NCBI GenBank assembly: GCA_964057225.1
Contig: OZ059895.1
Location: forward strand, 11,408,001 to 11,472,000
Source: Auanema rhodensis
Lineage: Eukaryota; Nematoda; Chromadorea; Rhabditida; Rhabditidae
DNA: 64,000 nt
Reading direction: 5' to 3'
Both the position numbers and the translations under genes were made by a program. The first letter of the stretch is position 1. Each line of letters starts with the position of its first letter. Shown piece after piece: positions 39,730 to 51,900 of the stretch. Below the pieces are notes generated by a model. It was given only the letters and a program-made list of their open reading frames with translations. It was not told where the DNA came from and did not search any database.

Positions 39730-41495
39730 TTATCCTCGTTATAATTTTTTCCCAATTTCATGTTAGTTATGTAATTTTCCACGTTCTATCTGGATCCCTT
39801 AATGATATCAAATCTTATGAGCTCCAAATACAAGAAATTAAAAAAGGTTTCACAGTTGTATAGTTTTTGAACAAAGTTGGTTTCGATATGAAATAGATAG
39901 AAACGGTAAGGGTAAGATGATGGTTCATTAACTATTGGTTTATAACTGTAAGATAGAAATAATATTGAAGATGAATTGCTGCCTTGGGTTGAGCTATCTA
40001 AGTAAAACTGCTTGAAAATTGAAAACATATGTTACAAAAGAGTTAAAATTAAAAATCAGCGGCATGGCGTACTTACAACGTGGTATAGTTGTAAGCAAAA
40101 ATATCTGATATTCAATGATTTATATAATTATCCTCGTTATAATTTTTTCCCAATTTCATGTTAGTTATGTAATTTTCCACGTTCTATCTGGATCCCTTAA
40201 TGATATTTAATCTTATGAGCTTCAAATACAAGAAATTAAAAAAGGTTTCACAGTTGTATAGTTTTTGAACAAAGTTGGTTTCGATAGGAAATAGATAGAA
40301 ACGGTAAGGGTAAGATGATGGTTCATTAACTATTGGTTTATAACTGTAAGATAGAAATAATATTGAAGATAAATTGCTGCCTTGGGTTGAGCTATCTAAG
40401 TAAAACTGCTTGAAAATTGAAAACATTTGTTACAAAAGAGTTAAAATCGAAAATCAGCGGCATGGCGTACTTTCAACGTGGTATGGTCCTAAGCGAAAAT
40501 ATCTGATATTCAATGATTGACATACTTATCCTCGTTATAGTTTTTTCCAATTTCATGTTAGTTACGTAATTTTCCACGTTCTATCTGGATCCCTTAATGA
40601 TATCAAATCTTATGAGCTTCAAATACAAGAAATTAAAAAAGGTTTCACAGTTGTATAGTTTTTGAACAAAGTTGGTTTCGATAGGAAATAGATAGAAACA
40701 GTAAAGGTAAGATGATGGTTCATTAACTATTGGTTTATAACTGTAAGATAGAAATAATATTGAAGATAATTTGCTGCCTTGGGTTAAGCTATCTGAGTAA
40801 AACTGCTTGAAAATTGAAAACATTTGTTACAAAAGAGTTAAAATTGAAAATCAGCGGCATGGCGTACTTTCAACGTGGTATGGTCCTAAACGAAAATATC
40901 TGATATTCAATGATTCACATACTTATCCTCGTTATAGTTTTTTCCAATTTCATGTTAGTTACGTAATTTTCCACGTTCTATCTGGATCCCTCGATGATAT
41001 CAAATCTTATGAGTTCCAAATACAAGAAATTAAAAAAGGTTTCACAGTTGTATAGTGTTTAAACAATGTTTCTTTTGATAGAACATAGATAGAAACAGTG
41101 AAGGTAAGATGATGGTTCATTAACTAATGGTTTATAACTGTAAGATAGAAATAAGATTGAAGATAATTTGCTGCCTTGGGTTGAGCTATCTAAGTAAAAC
41201 TGTTTGAAAATTCAAACATTTGTTACAGAAGAGTTAAAATTGAAAATCAGCCGCATGCCGTACTTTCAACGTGGTATGGTCCTAAGCGAAAATATCTGAT
41301 ATTCAATGTTTCACATACTTATCCTCGTCATAATTTTTTCCCAATTTCATGTTAGTTATGTAATTTTCCACATTCTATCTGGAACCCTCAATGATATCAA
41401 ATCTTATGAGCTCCAAATACAAGAAATTAAAAAAGGTTTCACAGTTGTATAGTGTTTGAACAAAGTTGCTTTCGATAGGAAATAGATAGAAACAG
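39730..41495 (-). repeat. Inverted-block segment repeated 3976 bp downstream (copy 1)
   Basis: Matches 43706-45471 at offset 3976. Rare shared strings: 'atgatttatataattatcc' near 40117 and 44093, 'aatcgaaaatcagcgg' near 40446 and 44422, and 'aactgtttgaaaattcaaac' near 41200 and 45176. Private changes here: 'tgatatttaatc' near 40201, 'gatagaacatag' near 41078 and a lost BamHI site 'ggaaccc' near 41381. It spans classes E, D, C, B and part of the next copy. Confidence 0.87.
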
Positions 41496-44400
41496 TAAAG
41501 GTAAGATGATGGTTCATTAACTAATGGTTTATAACTGTAAGATAGAAATAAGATTGAAGATAATTTGCTGCCTTGGGTTGAGCTATCTAAGTAAAACTGC
41601 TTGAAAATTGAAAACATTTGTTACAGAAGAGTTAAAATTGAAAATCAGCCGCATGCCGTACTTTCAACGTGGTATGGTCCTAAGCGAAAATATCTGATAT
41701 TCAATGTTTCACATACTTATCCTCGTTATAATTTTTTCCCAATTTCATGTTAGTTATGTAATTTTCCACGTTCTATCTGGATCCCTTAATGATATCAAAT
41801 CTTATGAGCTCCAAATACAAGAAATTTAAAAAGGTTTCACAGTTGTATAGTTTTTGAACAAAGTTGGTTTTGATATGAAATAGATAGAAACGGTAAGGGT
41901 AAGATGATGGTTCATTAACTATTGGTTTATAACTGTAAGATAGAAATAATATTGAAGATGAATTGCTGCCTTGGGTTGAGCTATCTAAGTAAAACTGCTT
42001 GAAAATTGAAGACATTTGTTACAAAAGAGTTAAAATTGAAAATCAGCGGCATGGCGTACTTACAACGTGGTATAGTTGTAAGCAAAAATATCTGATATTC
42101 AATGATTTACATACTTATCCTCGTTATAATTTTTTCCCAATTTCATGTTAGTTATGTAATTTTCCACGTTCTATCTGGATCCCTTAATGATATCAAATCT
42201 TATGAGCTCCAAATACAAGAAATTAAAAAAGGTTTCACAGTTGTATAGTTTTTGAACAAAGTTGGTTTCGATATGAAATAGATAGAAACGGTAAGGGTAA
42301 GATGATGGTTCATTAACTATTGGTTTATAACTGTAAGATAGAAATAATATTGAAGATGAATTGCTGCCTTGGGTTGAGCTATCTAAGTAAAACTGCTTGA
42401 AAATTGAAAACATATGTTACAAAAGAGTTAAAATTGAAAATCAGCGGCATGGCGTACTTACAACGTGGTATAGTTGTAAGCAAAAATATCTGATATTCAA
42501 TGATTTACATACTTATCCTCGTTATAATTTTTTCCCAATTTCATGTTAGTTATGTAATTTTCCACGTTCTATCTGGATCCCTTAATGATATCAAATCTTA
42601 TGAGCTTCAAATACAAGAAATTAAAAAAGGTTTCACAGTTGTATAGTTTTTGAACAAAGTTGGTTTCGATAGGAAATAGATAGAAACAGTAAAGGTAAGA
42701 TGATGGTTCATTAACTATTGGTTTATAACTGTAAGATAGAAATAATATTGAAGATAATTTGCTGCCTTGGGTTAAGCTATCTGAGTAAAACTGCTTGAAA
42801 ATTGAAAACATTTGTTACAAAAGAGTTAAAATTGAAAATCAGCGGCATGGCGTACTTTCAACGTGGTATGGTCCTAAGCAAAAATATCTGATATTCAATG
42901 ATTCACATACTTATCCTCGTTATAGTTTTTTCCAATTTCATGTTAGTTACGTAATTTTCCACGTTCTATCTGGATCCCTCAATGATATCAAATCTTATGA
43001 GCTCCAAATACAAGAAATTAAAAAAGGCTTCTCAGTTGTATAGTGTTTGAACAAAGTTGGTTTTGATAGGAAATAGATAGAAATAGTAAAGGTAAGATGA
43101 TGGTTCATTAACTAATGGTTTATAACTGTAAGATAGAAATAAGATTGAAGATAATTTGCTGCCTTGGGTTGAGCTATCTAAGTAAAACTGCTTGAAAATT
43201 GAAAACATTTGTTACAGAAGAGTTAAAATTGAAAATCAGCCGCATGCCGTACTTTCAACGTGGTATGGTCCTAAGCGAAAATATCTGATATTCAATGTTT
43301 CACATACTTATCCTCGTTATAATTTTTTCCCAATTTCATGTTAGTTATGTAATTTTCCACGTTCTATCTGGATCCCTTAATGATATCAAATCTTATGAGC
43401 TCCAAATACAAGAAATTAAAAAAGGTTTCACAGTTGTATAGTTTTTGAACAAAGTTGGTTTTGATATGAAATAGATAGAAACGGTAAGGGTAAGATGATG
43501 GTTCATTAACTATTGGTTTATAACTGTAAGATAGAAATAATATTGAAGATGAATTGCTGCCTTGGGTTGAGCTATCTAAGTAAAACTGCTTGAAAATTGA
43601 AAACATTTGTTACAAAAGAGTTAAAATTGAAAATCAGCGGCATGGCGTACTTACAACGTGGTATAGTTGTAAGCAAAAATATCTGATATTCAATGATTTA
43701 CATACTTATCCTCGTTATAATTTTTTCCCAATTTCATGTTAGTTATGTAATTTTCCACGTTCTATCTGGATCCCTTAATGATATCAAATCTTATGAGCTC
43801 CAAATACAAGAAATTAAAAAAGGTTTCACAGTTGTATAGTTTTTGAACAAAGTTGGTTTCGATATGAAATAGATAGAAACGGTAAGGGTAAGATGATGGT
43901 TCATTAACTATTGGTTTATAACTGTAAGATAGAAATAATATTGAAGATGAATTGCTGCCTTGGGTTGAGCTATCTAAGTAAAACTGCTTGAAAATTGAAA
44001 ACATATGTTACAAAAGAGTTAAAATTGAAAATCAGCGGCATGGCGTACTTACAACGTGGTATAGTTGTAAGCAAAAATATCTGATATTCAATGATTTATA
44101 TAATTATCCTCGTTATAATTTTTTCCCAATTTCATGTTAGTTATGTAATTTTCCACGTTCTATCTGGATCCCTTAATGATATCAAATCTTATGAGCTTCA
44201 AATACAAGAAATTAAAAAAGGTTTCACAGTTGTATAGTTTTTGAACAAAGTTGGTTTCGATAGGAAATAGATAGAAACGGTAAGGGTAAGATGATGGTTC
44301 ATTAACTATTGGTTTATAACTGTAAGATAGAAATAATATTGAAGATAAATTGCTGCCTTGGGTTGAGCTATCTAAGTAAAACTGCTTGAAAATTGAAAAC

Positions 44401-45593
44401 ATTTGTTACAAAAGAGTTAAAATCGAAAATCAGCGGCATGGCGTACTTTCAACGTGGTATGGTCCTAAGCGAAAATATCTGATATTCAATGATTGACATA
44501 CTTATCCTCGTTATAGTTTTTTCCAATTTCATGTTAGTTACGTAATTTTCCACGTTCTATCTGGATCCCTTAATGATATCAAATCTTATGAGCTTCAAAT
44601 ACAAGAAATTAAAAAAGGTTTCACAGTTGTATAGTTTTTGAACAAAGTTGGTTTCGATAGGAAATAGATAGAAACAGTAAAGGTAAGATGATGGTTCATT
44701 AACTATTGGTTTATAACTGTAAGATAGAAATAATATTGAAGATAATTTGCTGCCTTGGGTTAAGCTATCTGAGTAAAACTGCTTGAAAATTGAAAACATT
44801 TGTTACAAAAGAGTTAAAATTGAAAATCAGCGGCATGGCGTTCTTTCAACGTGGTATGGTCCTAAGCGAAAATATCTGATATTCAATGATTCACATACTT
44901 ATCCTCGTTATAGTTTTTTCCAATTTCATGTTAGCTACGTAATTTTCCACGTTCTATCTGGATCCCTCGATGATATCAAATCTTATGAGTTCCAAATACA
45001 AGAAATTAAAAAAGGTTTCACAGTTGTATAGTGTTTAAACAATGTTTCTTTTGATAGAAAATAGATAGAAACAGTGAAGGTAAGATGATGGTTCATTAAC
45101 TAATGGTTTATAACTGTAAGATAGAAATAAGATTGAAGATAATTTGCTGCCTTGGGTTGAGCTATCTAAGTAAAACTGTTTGAAAATTCAAACATTTGTT
45201 ACAGAAGAGTTAAAATTGAAAATCAGCCGCATGCCGTACTTTCAACGTGGTATGGTCCTAAGCGAAAATATCTGATATTCAATGTTTCACATACTTATCC
45301 TCGTCATAATTTTTTCCCAATTTCATGTTAGTTATGTAATTTTCCACATTCTATCTGGATCCCTCAATGATATCAAATCTTATGAGCTCCAAATACAAGA
45401 AATTAAAAAAGGTTTCACAGTTGTATAGTGTTTGAACAAAGTTGCTTTCGATAGGAAATAGATAGAAACAGTGAAGGTAAGATGATGGTTCATTAACTAT
45501 TGGTTTATAACTGTAAGATAGAAATAATATTGAAGATAATTTGCGGCCTTGGGTTGAGCTTTCTAAGTAAAACTGCTTGAAAATTGAAAACAT
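40823..45593 (-). repeat. Inverted-block pentamer higher-order repeat, ~1988 bp
   Basis: Class C recurs at reverse anchors 40823, 42811 and 44799, each 1988 bp apart. The intervening order varies: B, G/A-type, F, E before 42811; G, F, E, D before 44799. The first and third units are closest to each other (see the 3976-bp copy). Five monomers per unit is also the size of the 1984-1987 bp HORs in the left block. Confidence 0.8.
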
Positions 45594-45951
45594 TTGTTAC
45601 AGAAGAGTTAAAATTGAAAATCAGCCGCATGCCGTACTTTCAACGTGGTATGGTCCTAAGCGAAAATATCTGATATTCAATGTTTCACATACTTATCCTC
45701 GTTATAATTTTTTCCCAATTTCATGTTAGTTATGTAATTTTCCACGTTCTATCTGGATCCCTCGATGATATCAAATCTTATGAGTTCCAAATAAAAAAAA
45801 TTAAAAAAGGTTCCACAGTTGTATAGTGTTTAAACAATGTTTCTTTTGATAGAAAATAGATAGAAACAGTGAAGGTAAGATGATGGTTCATTAACTAATG
45901 GTTTATAACTGTAAGATAGAAATAAGATTGAAGATAATTTGCTGCCTTGGG

Positions 45952-45974
45952 TTGAGCTAACTAAAACTATACAA
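45952..45974. other. Head-to-head inversion junction, and subfamily boundary
   Basis: Minus-oriented sequence reads to 'ttgggttgagcta'. After 'actaaaact' the sequence is plus-oriented 'atacaactgtgaaacc'. 'aaaact' occurs at the corresponding point in both parental monomers ('aagtaaaactg' and 'caaaaactata'), so a 6-bp microhomology join is plausible, with a small local change ('tctaag' to 'ac') beside it. Left of the join are left-type classes, to the right the right-block subfamily. Confidence 0.88.
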
Positions 45975-48900
45975 CTGTGAAACCTTCTTTAATTTCTTGT
46001 ATTTGGAGCTCATAAGCTTTGATATCATTGAGGAATCCAGATAGAACGTGGAAAATTACGTAACTAACATGAAATTGGAAGAAACTATAACGAGGATAAG
46101 TATGTGAAACATTGAATATCAGATATTTTCGCTTAGGACCATACCACGTTGAAAGTACGCCATGCCGCTGATTTTCAATTTTAACTCTTTTGTAACAAAT
46201 GTTTTCAATTTTTAAGCAGTTTTACTCAGATAGCTCAACCGAAGGCAGCAAATTATCTTCAATCTTATTTCTATCTTACAGTTATAAACCATTAGTTAAT
46301 GAACCATCATCTTACCTTTACTATTTCTATCTATTTCCTATCAAAACCAACTTTGTTCAAACACTATACAACTGTGAAACCTTTTTTAATTACTTGTATT
46401 TGGAGCTCATAAGATTTGATATCATTGAGGGATCCAGATAGAACGTGGAAAATTACATAACTACCATGAAATTGGGAAAAAATTGTAACGAGGATAAGTA
46501 TGTAAATCATTGAATATCAGATATTTTTGCTTAGGACCATACCACGTTGAAAGTACGCCATGCCGCTGATTTTCAATTTAAACTCTTTTGTAACAAATGT
46601 TTTCAATTTTCAAGCAGTTTTACTCAGATAGCTTAACCCAAGGCAGCAAATTATCTTCAATATTATTTCTATCTTACAGTTATAAACCAATAGTTAATGA
46701 ACCATCATCTTACCTTTACTGTTTCTATCTATTTCCTATCGAAACCAATCAACCCAAGGCAGCAATTCATCTTCAATATTATTTCTATCTTACAGTTATA
46801 AACCAATAGTTAATGAATCATCATCTTGCCCTTACCGTTTCTATCTCTTTCCTATCGAAACCAACTTTGTTCAAAAACTATACAACTGTGAAACCTTTTT
46901 TAATTTCTTGTATTTGGAGCTCATAAGATTTGATATCATTGAGGGATCCAGATAGAACGTGGAAAATTACATAACTACCATGAAATTGGGAACAAATTGT
47001 AACGAGGATAAGTATGTAAATCATTGAATATCAGATATTTTCGCTTACGACCATACCACGTTAAAAGTACGCCATGCCGCTGATTTTCAATTTTAACTCT
47101 TCTGTAACGAATGTTTTCAATTTTCAAGCAGTTTTACTTAGAAAGCTCAACCCAAAGCAGCAAATTATCTTCAATATTATTTCTATCTTACAGTTATAAA
47201 CCAGTAGTGAATGAACCATCATCTTACCCTTACCGTTTCTATCTATTTCCTATCGAAACCAACTTTGTTCAAAAACTATACAACTGTGAAACCTTTTTTA
47301 ATTTCTTGTATTTGGAGCTCATAAGATTTGATATCATTGAGGGATCCAGATAGAACGTGGAAAATTACATAACTACCATGAAATTGGGAAAAAATTGTAA
47401 CGAGGATAAGTATGTAAATCATTGAATATCAGATATTTTCGCTTAGGACCATACCACGTTGAAAGTACGCCATGCCGCTGATTTTCAATTTTAACTCTTT
47501 TGTAACAAATGTTTTCAATTTTCAAGCAGTTTTACTCAGATAGCTCAACCCAAGGCAGCAAATTATCTTCAATATTATTTCTATCTTACAGTTATAAACC
47601 AATAGTTAATGAACCATCATCTTACCCTTACCGTTTCTATCTATTTCCTATCGAAACCAACTTTGTTCAAAAACTATACAACAGTGAAACCTTTTTTAAT
47701 TTCTTGTATTTGGAGCTCATAAGATTTGATATCATTGAGGGATCCAGATAGAACGTGGAAAATTACATAACTACCATGAAATTGGAAAAAAAAATTGTAA
47801 CGAGGATAAGTATGTAAATCATTGAATATCAGATATTTTCGCTTAGGACCATACCACGTTGAAAGTACGCCATGCCGCTGATTTTCAATTTTAACTCTTT
47901 TGTAACAAATGTTTTCAATTTTTAAGCAGTTTTACTTAGATAGCTCAACCCAAGGCAGCAAATTATCTTCAATCTTTTTTCTATCTTACAGTTATAAACC
48001 AGTAGTGAATAAACCATCATCTTACCCGTACCGTTTCTATCTATTTCCTATCGAAAGCAACTTTGTTCAAAAACTATACAACTGTGAAACCTTTTTTAAT
48101 TTCTTGTATTTGGAGCTCATAAGCTTTGATATCATTGAGGAATCCAGATAGAACGTGGAAAATTACGTAACTAACATGAAATTGGAAGAAACTATAACGA
48201 GGATAAGTATGTGAAACATTGAATATCAGATATTTTCGCTTAGGACCATACCACGTTGAAAGTACGCCATGCCGCTGATTTTCAATTTTAACTCTTTTGT
48301 AACAAATGTTTTCAATTTTTAAGCAGTTTTACTTAGATAGCTCAACCCAAGGCAGCAAATTATCTTCAATATTATTTCTATCTTACAGTTATAAACCAAT
48401 AGTTAATGAACCATCATCTTACTCTCACTGTTTCTATCTATTTCGTATCAAAAGAAACATTGTTTAAACACTATACAACTGTGAAACCTTTTTTAATTTC
48501 TTGTATTTGGAGCTCATAAGATTTGATATCATTGAGGGATCCAGATAGAACGTGGAAAATTACATAACTACCATGAAATTGGGAAAAAATTGTAACGAGG
48601 ATAAGTATGTAAATCATTGAATATCAGATATTTTTGCTTAGGACCATACCACGTTGAAAGTACGCCATGCCGCTGATTTTCAATTTTAACTCTTCTGTAA
48701 CAAATGTTTTCAATTTTCAAGCAGTTTTACTCAGATAGCTTAACCCAAGGCAGCAAATTATCTTCAATATTATTTCTATCTTACAGTTATAAACCAATAG
48801 TTAATGAACCATCATCTTACCCTTACCGTTTCTATCTATTTCCTATCGAAAGCAACTTTGTTCAAAAACTATACAACTGTGAAACCTTTTTCAATTTCTT

Positions 48901-51900
48901 GTATTTGGAGCTCATAAGCTTTGATATCATTGAGGAATCCAGATAGAACGTGGAAAATTACGTAACTAACATGAAATTGGAAGAAACTATAACGAGGATA
49001 AGTATGTGAAACATTGAATATCAGATATTTTCGCTTAGGACCATACCACGTTGAAAGTACGCCATGCCGCTGATTTTCAATTTTAACTTTTTTGTAACAA
49101 ATGTTTTCAATTTTTAAGCAGTTTTACTTAGGTAGCTCAACCCAAGGCAGCAAATTATCTTCAATATTATTTCTATCTTACAGTTATAAACCAATAGTTT
49201 ATGAATCATCATCTTACCCTTACCGTTTCTATCTATTTCCTATCGAAACCAACTTTGTTCAAAAACTATACAACTGTGAAACCTTTTTTAATTTATTGTA
49301 TTTGGAGCTCATAAGATTTGATATCATTGAGGGATCCAGATAGAACGTGGAAAATTACATAACTACCATGAAATTGGGAAAAATTGTAACGAGGATAAGT
49401 ATGTAAATAATTGAATATCAGATATTTTCGCTTACGACCATACCACGTTAAAAGTACGCCATGCCGCTGATTTTCAATTTTAACTCTTCTGTAACGAATG
49501 TTTTCAATTTTCAAGCAGTTTTACTTAGAAAGCTCAACCCAAGGCCGCAAATTATCTTCAATATTATTTCTATCTTACAGTTATAAACCAATAGTTAATG
49601 AACCATCATCTTACCTTTACTGTTTCTATCTATTTCCTATCGAAAGCAACTTTGTTCAAACACTATACAACTGTGAAACCTTTTTTAATTTCTTGTATTT
49701 GGAGCTCATAAGATTTGATATCATTGAGGGATCCAGATAGAACGTGGAAAATTACATAACTACCATGAAATTGAGAAAAAATTGTAACGAGGATAAGTAT
49801 GTAAATCATTGAATATCAGATATTTTCGCTTAGGACCATACCACGTTGAAAGTACGCCATGCCGCTGATTTTCAATTTTAACTCTTTTGTAACAAATGTT
49901 CTCAATTTTCAAGCAGTTTTACTTAGATAGCTCAACCCAAGGCAGCAAATTATCTTCAATCTTTTTTCTATCTTACAGTTATAAACCAGTAGTGAATGAA
50001 CCATCATCTTACCCTTACCGTTTCTATCTATTTCCTATCGAAACCAACTTTGTTCAAAAACTATACAACTGTGAAACCTTTTTTAATTTCTTGTATTTGG
50101 AGCTCATAAGATTTGATATCATTGAGGGATCCAGATAGAACGTGGAAAATTACGTAACTAACATGAAATTGGAAAAAACTATAACGAGGATAAGTATGTA
50201 AATCATTGAATATCAGATATTTTCGCTTACGACCATACCACGTTGAAAGTACGCCATGCCGCTGATTTTCAATTTTAACTCTTCTGTAACAAATGTTTTC
50301 AATTTTCAAGCAGGTTTACTTAGATAGCTCAACCCAAGGCAGCAATTTATCTTCAATATTATTTCTGTCTTACAGTTATAAACCAATAGTTTATGAATCA
50401 TCATCTTACCCTTACCGTTTCTATCTATTTCCTATCGAAACCAACTTTGTTCAAAAACTATACAACTGTGAAACCTTTTTTAATTTCTTGTATTTGGAGC
50501 TCATAAGATTTGATATCATTGAGGGATCCAGATAGAACGTGGAAAATTACATAACTAACATGAAATTGGGAAAAAATTGTAACGAGGATAAGTATGTAAA
50601 TCATTGAATATCAGATATTTTCGCTTAGGACCATACCACGTTGAAAGTACGCCATGCCGCTGATTTTCAATTTTAACTCTTTTGTAACAAATGTTTTCAA
50701 TTTTTAAGCAGTTTTACTTAGATAGCTCAACCCAAGGCAGCAAATTATCTTCAATCTTTTTTCTATCTTACAGTTATAAACCAGTAGTGAATGAACCATC
50801 ATCTTACCCGTACCGTTTCTATCTATTTCCTATCGAAAGCAACTTTGTTCAAAAACTATACAACTGTTAAACCTTTTTTTAATTTCTTGTATTTGGAGCT
50901 CATAAGCTTTGATATCATTGAGGAATCCAGATAGAACGTGGAAAATTACGTAACTAACATGAAATTGGAAGAAACTATAACGAGGATAAGTATGTGAAAC
51001 ATTGAATATCAGATATTTTCGCTTAGGACCATACCACGTTGAAAGTACGCCATGCCGCTGATTTTCAATTTTAACTCTTTTGTAACAAATGTTTTCAATT
51101 TTTAAGCAGTTTTACTTAGATAGCTCAACCCAAGGCAGCAAATTATCTTCAATCTTTTTTCTATCTTACAGTTATAAACCAGTAGTGAATGAACCATCAT
51201 CTTACCCGTACCGTTTCTATCTATTTCCTATCGAAAGCAACTTTGTTCAAAAACTATACAACTGTGAAACCTTCTTTAATTTCTTGTATTTGGAGCTCAT
51301 AAGCTTTGATATCATTGAGGAATCCAGATAGAACGTGGAAAATTACGTAACTAACATGAAATTGGAAGAAACTATAACGAGGATAAGTATGTGAAACATT
51401 GAATATCAGATATATTCGCTTAGGACCATACCACGTTGAAAGTACGCCATGCCGCTGATTTTCAATTTTAACTCTTTTGTAACAAATGTTTTCAATTTTT
51501 AAGCAGTTTTACTCAGATAGCTCAACCCAAGGCAGCAAATTATCTTCAATATTATTTCTATCTCACAGTTATAAACCAATAGTTAATGAACCATCATCTT
51601 ACCTTTACTGTTTCTATCTATTTCCTATCAAAAGCAACTTTGTTCAAACACTATACAACTGTGAAACCTTTTTTAATTTCTTGTATTTGGAGCTCATAAG
51701 ATTTGATATCATTGAGGGATCCAGATAGAACGTGGAAAATTACATAACTACCATGAAATTGGGAAAAAATTGTAACGAGGATAAGTATGTAAATCATTGA
51801 ATATCAGATATTTTCGCTTAGGACCATACCACGTTGAAAGTACGCCATGCCGCTGATTTTCAATTTTAACTCTTTTGTAACAAATGTTTTCAATTTTTAA

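Larger units (their letters stand above)
31744..45960 (-). repeat. Satellite array, middle block, inverted orientation
   Basis: The same monomer family read on the minus strand. Reverse-strand anchors fall at 32076, 32474, 32872, 33270, 33668, 34065, 34463 and onward to 45593, with the same ~398-bp step. The monomers belong to the left-block classes: A at 37244, 38039 and 38437; B near 36847, 41220 and 45196; C at 36450, 39232, 40823, 42811 and 44799; D at 40426 and 44402; E at 40028, 42413 and 44004; F at 42015 and 43606; G near 43209 and 39630. Read in its own 5'->3' direction, the order A-B-C-D-E-F matches the left block. The simplest inference is an inverted segment or inverted duplicate of left-type array. 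Confidence 0.97.

Noticed and set aside
46597-46809. Novel 70-aa protein with a different C-terminus
   Set aside because: It is a chimera made by the partial-monomer deletion at 46749, not a distinct gene.
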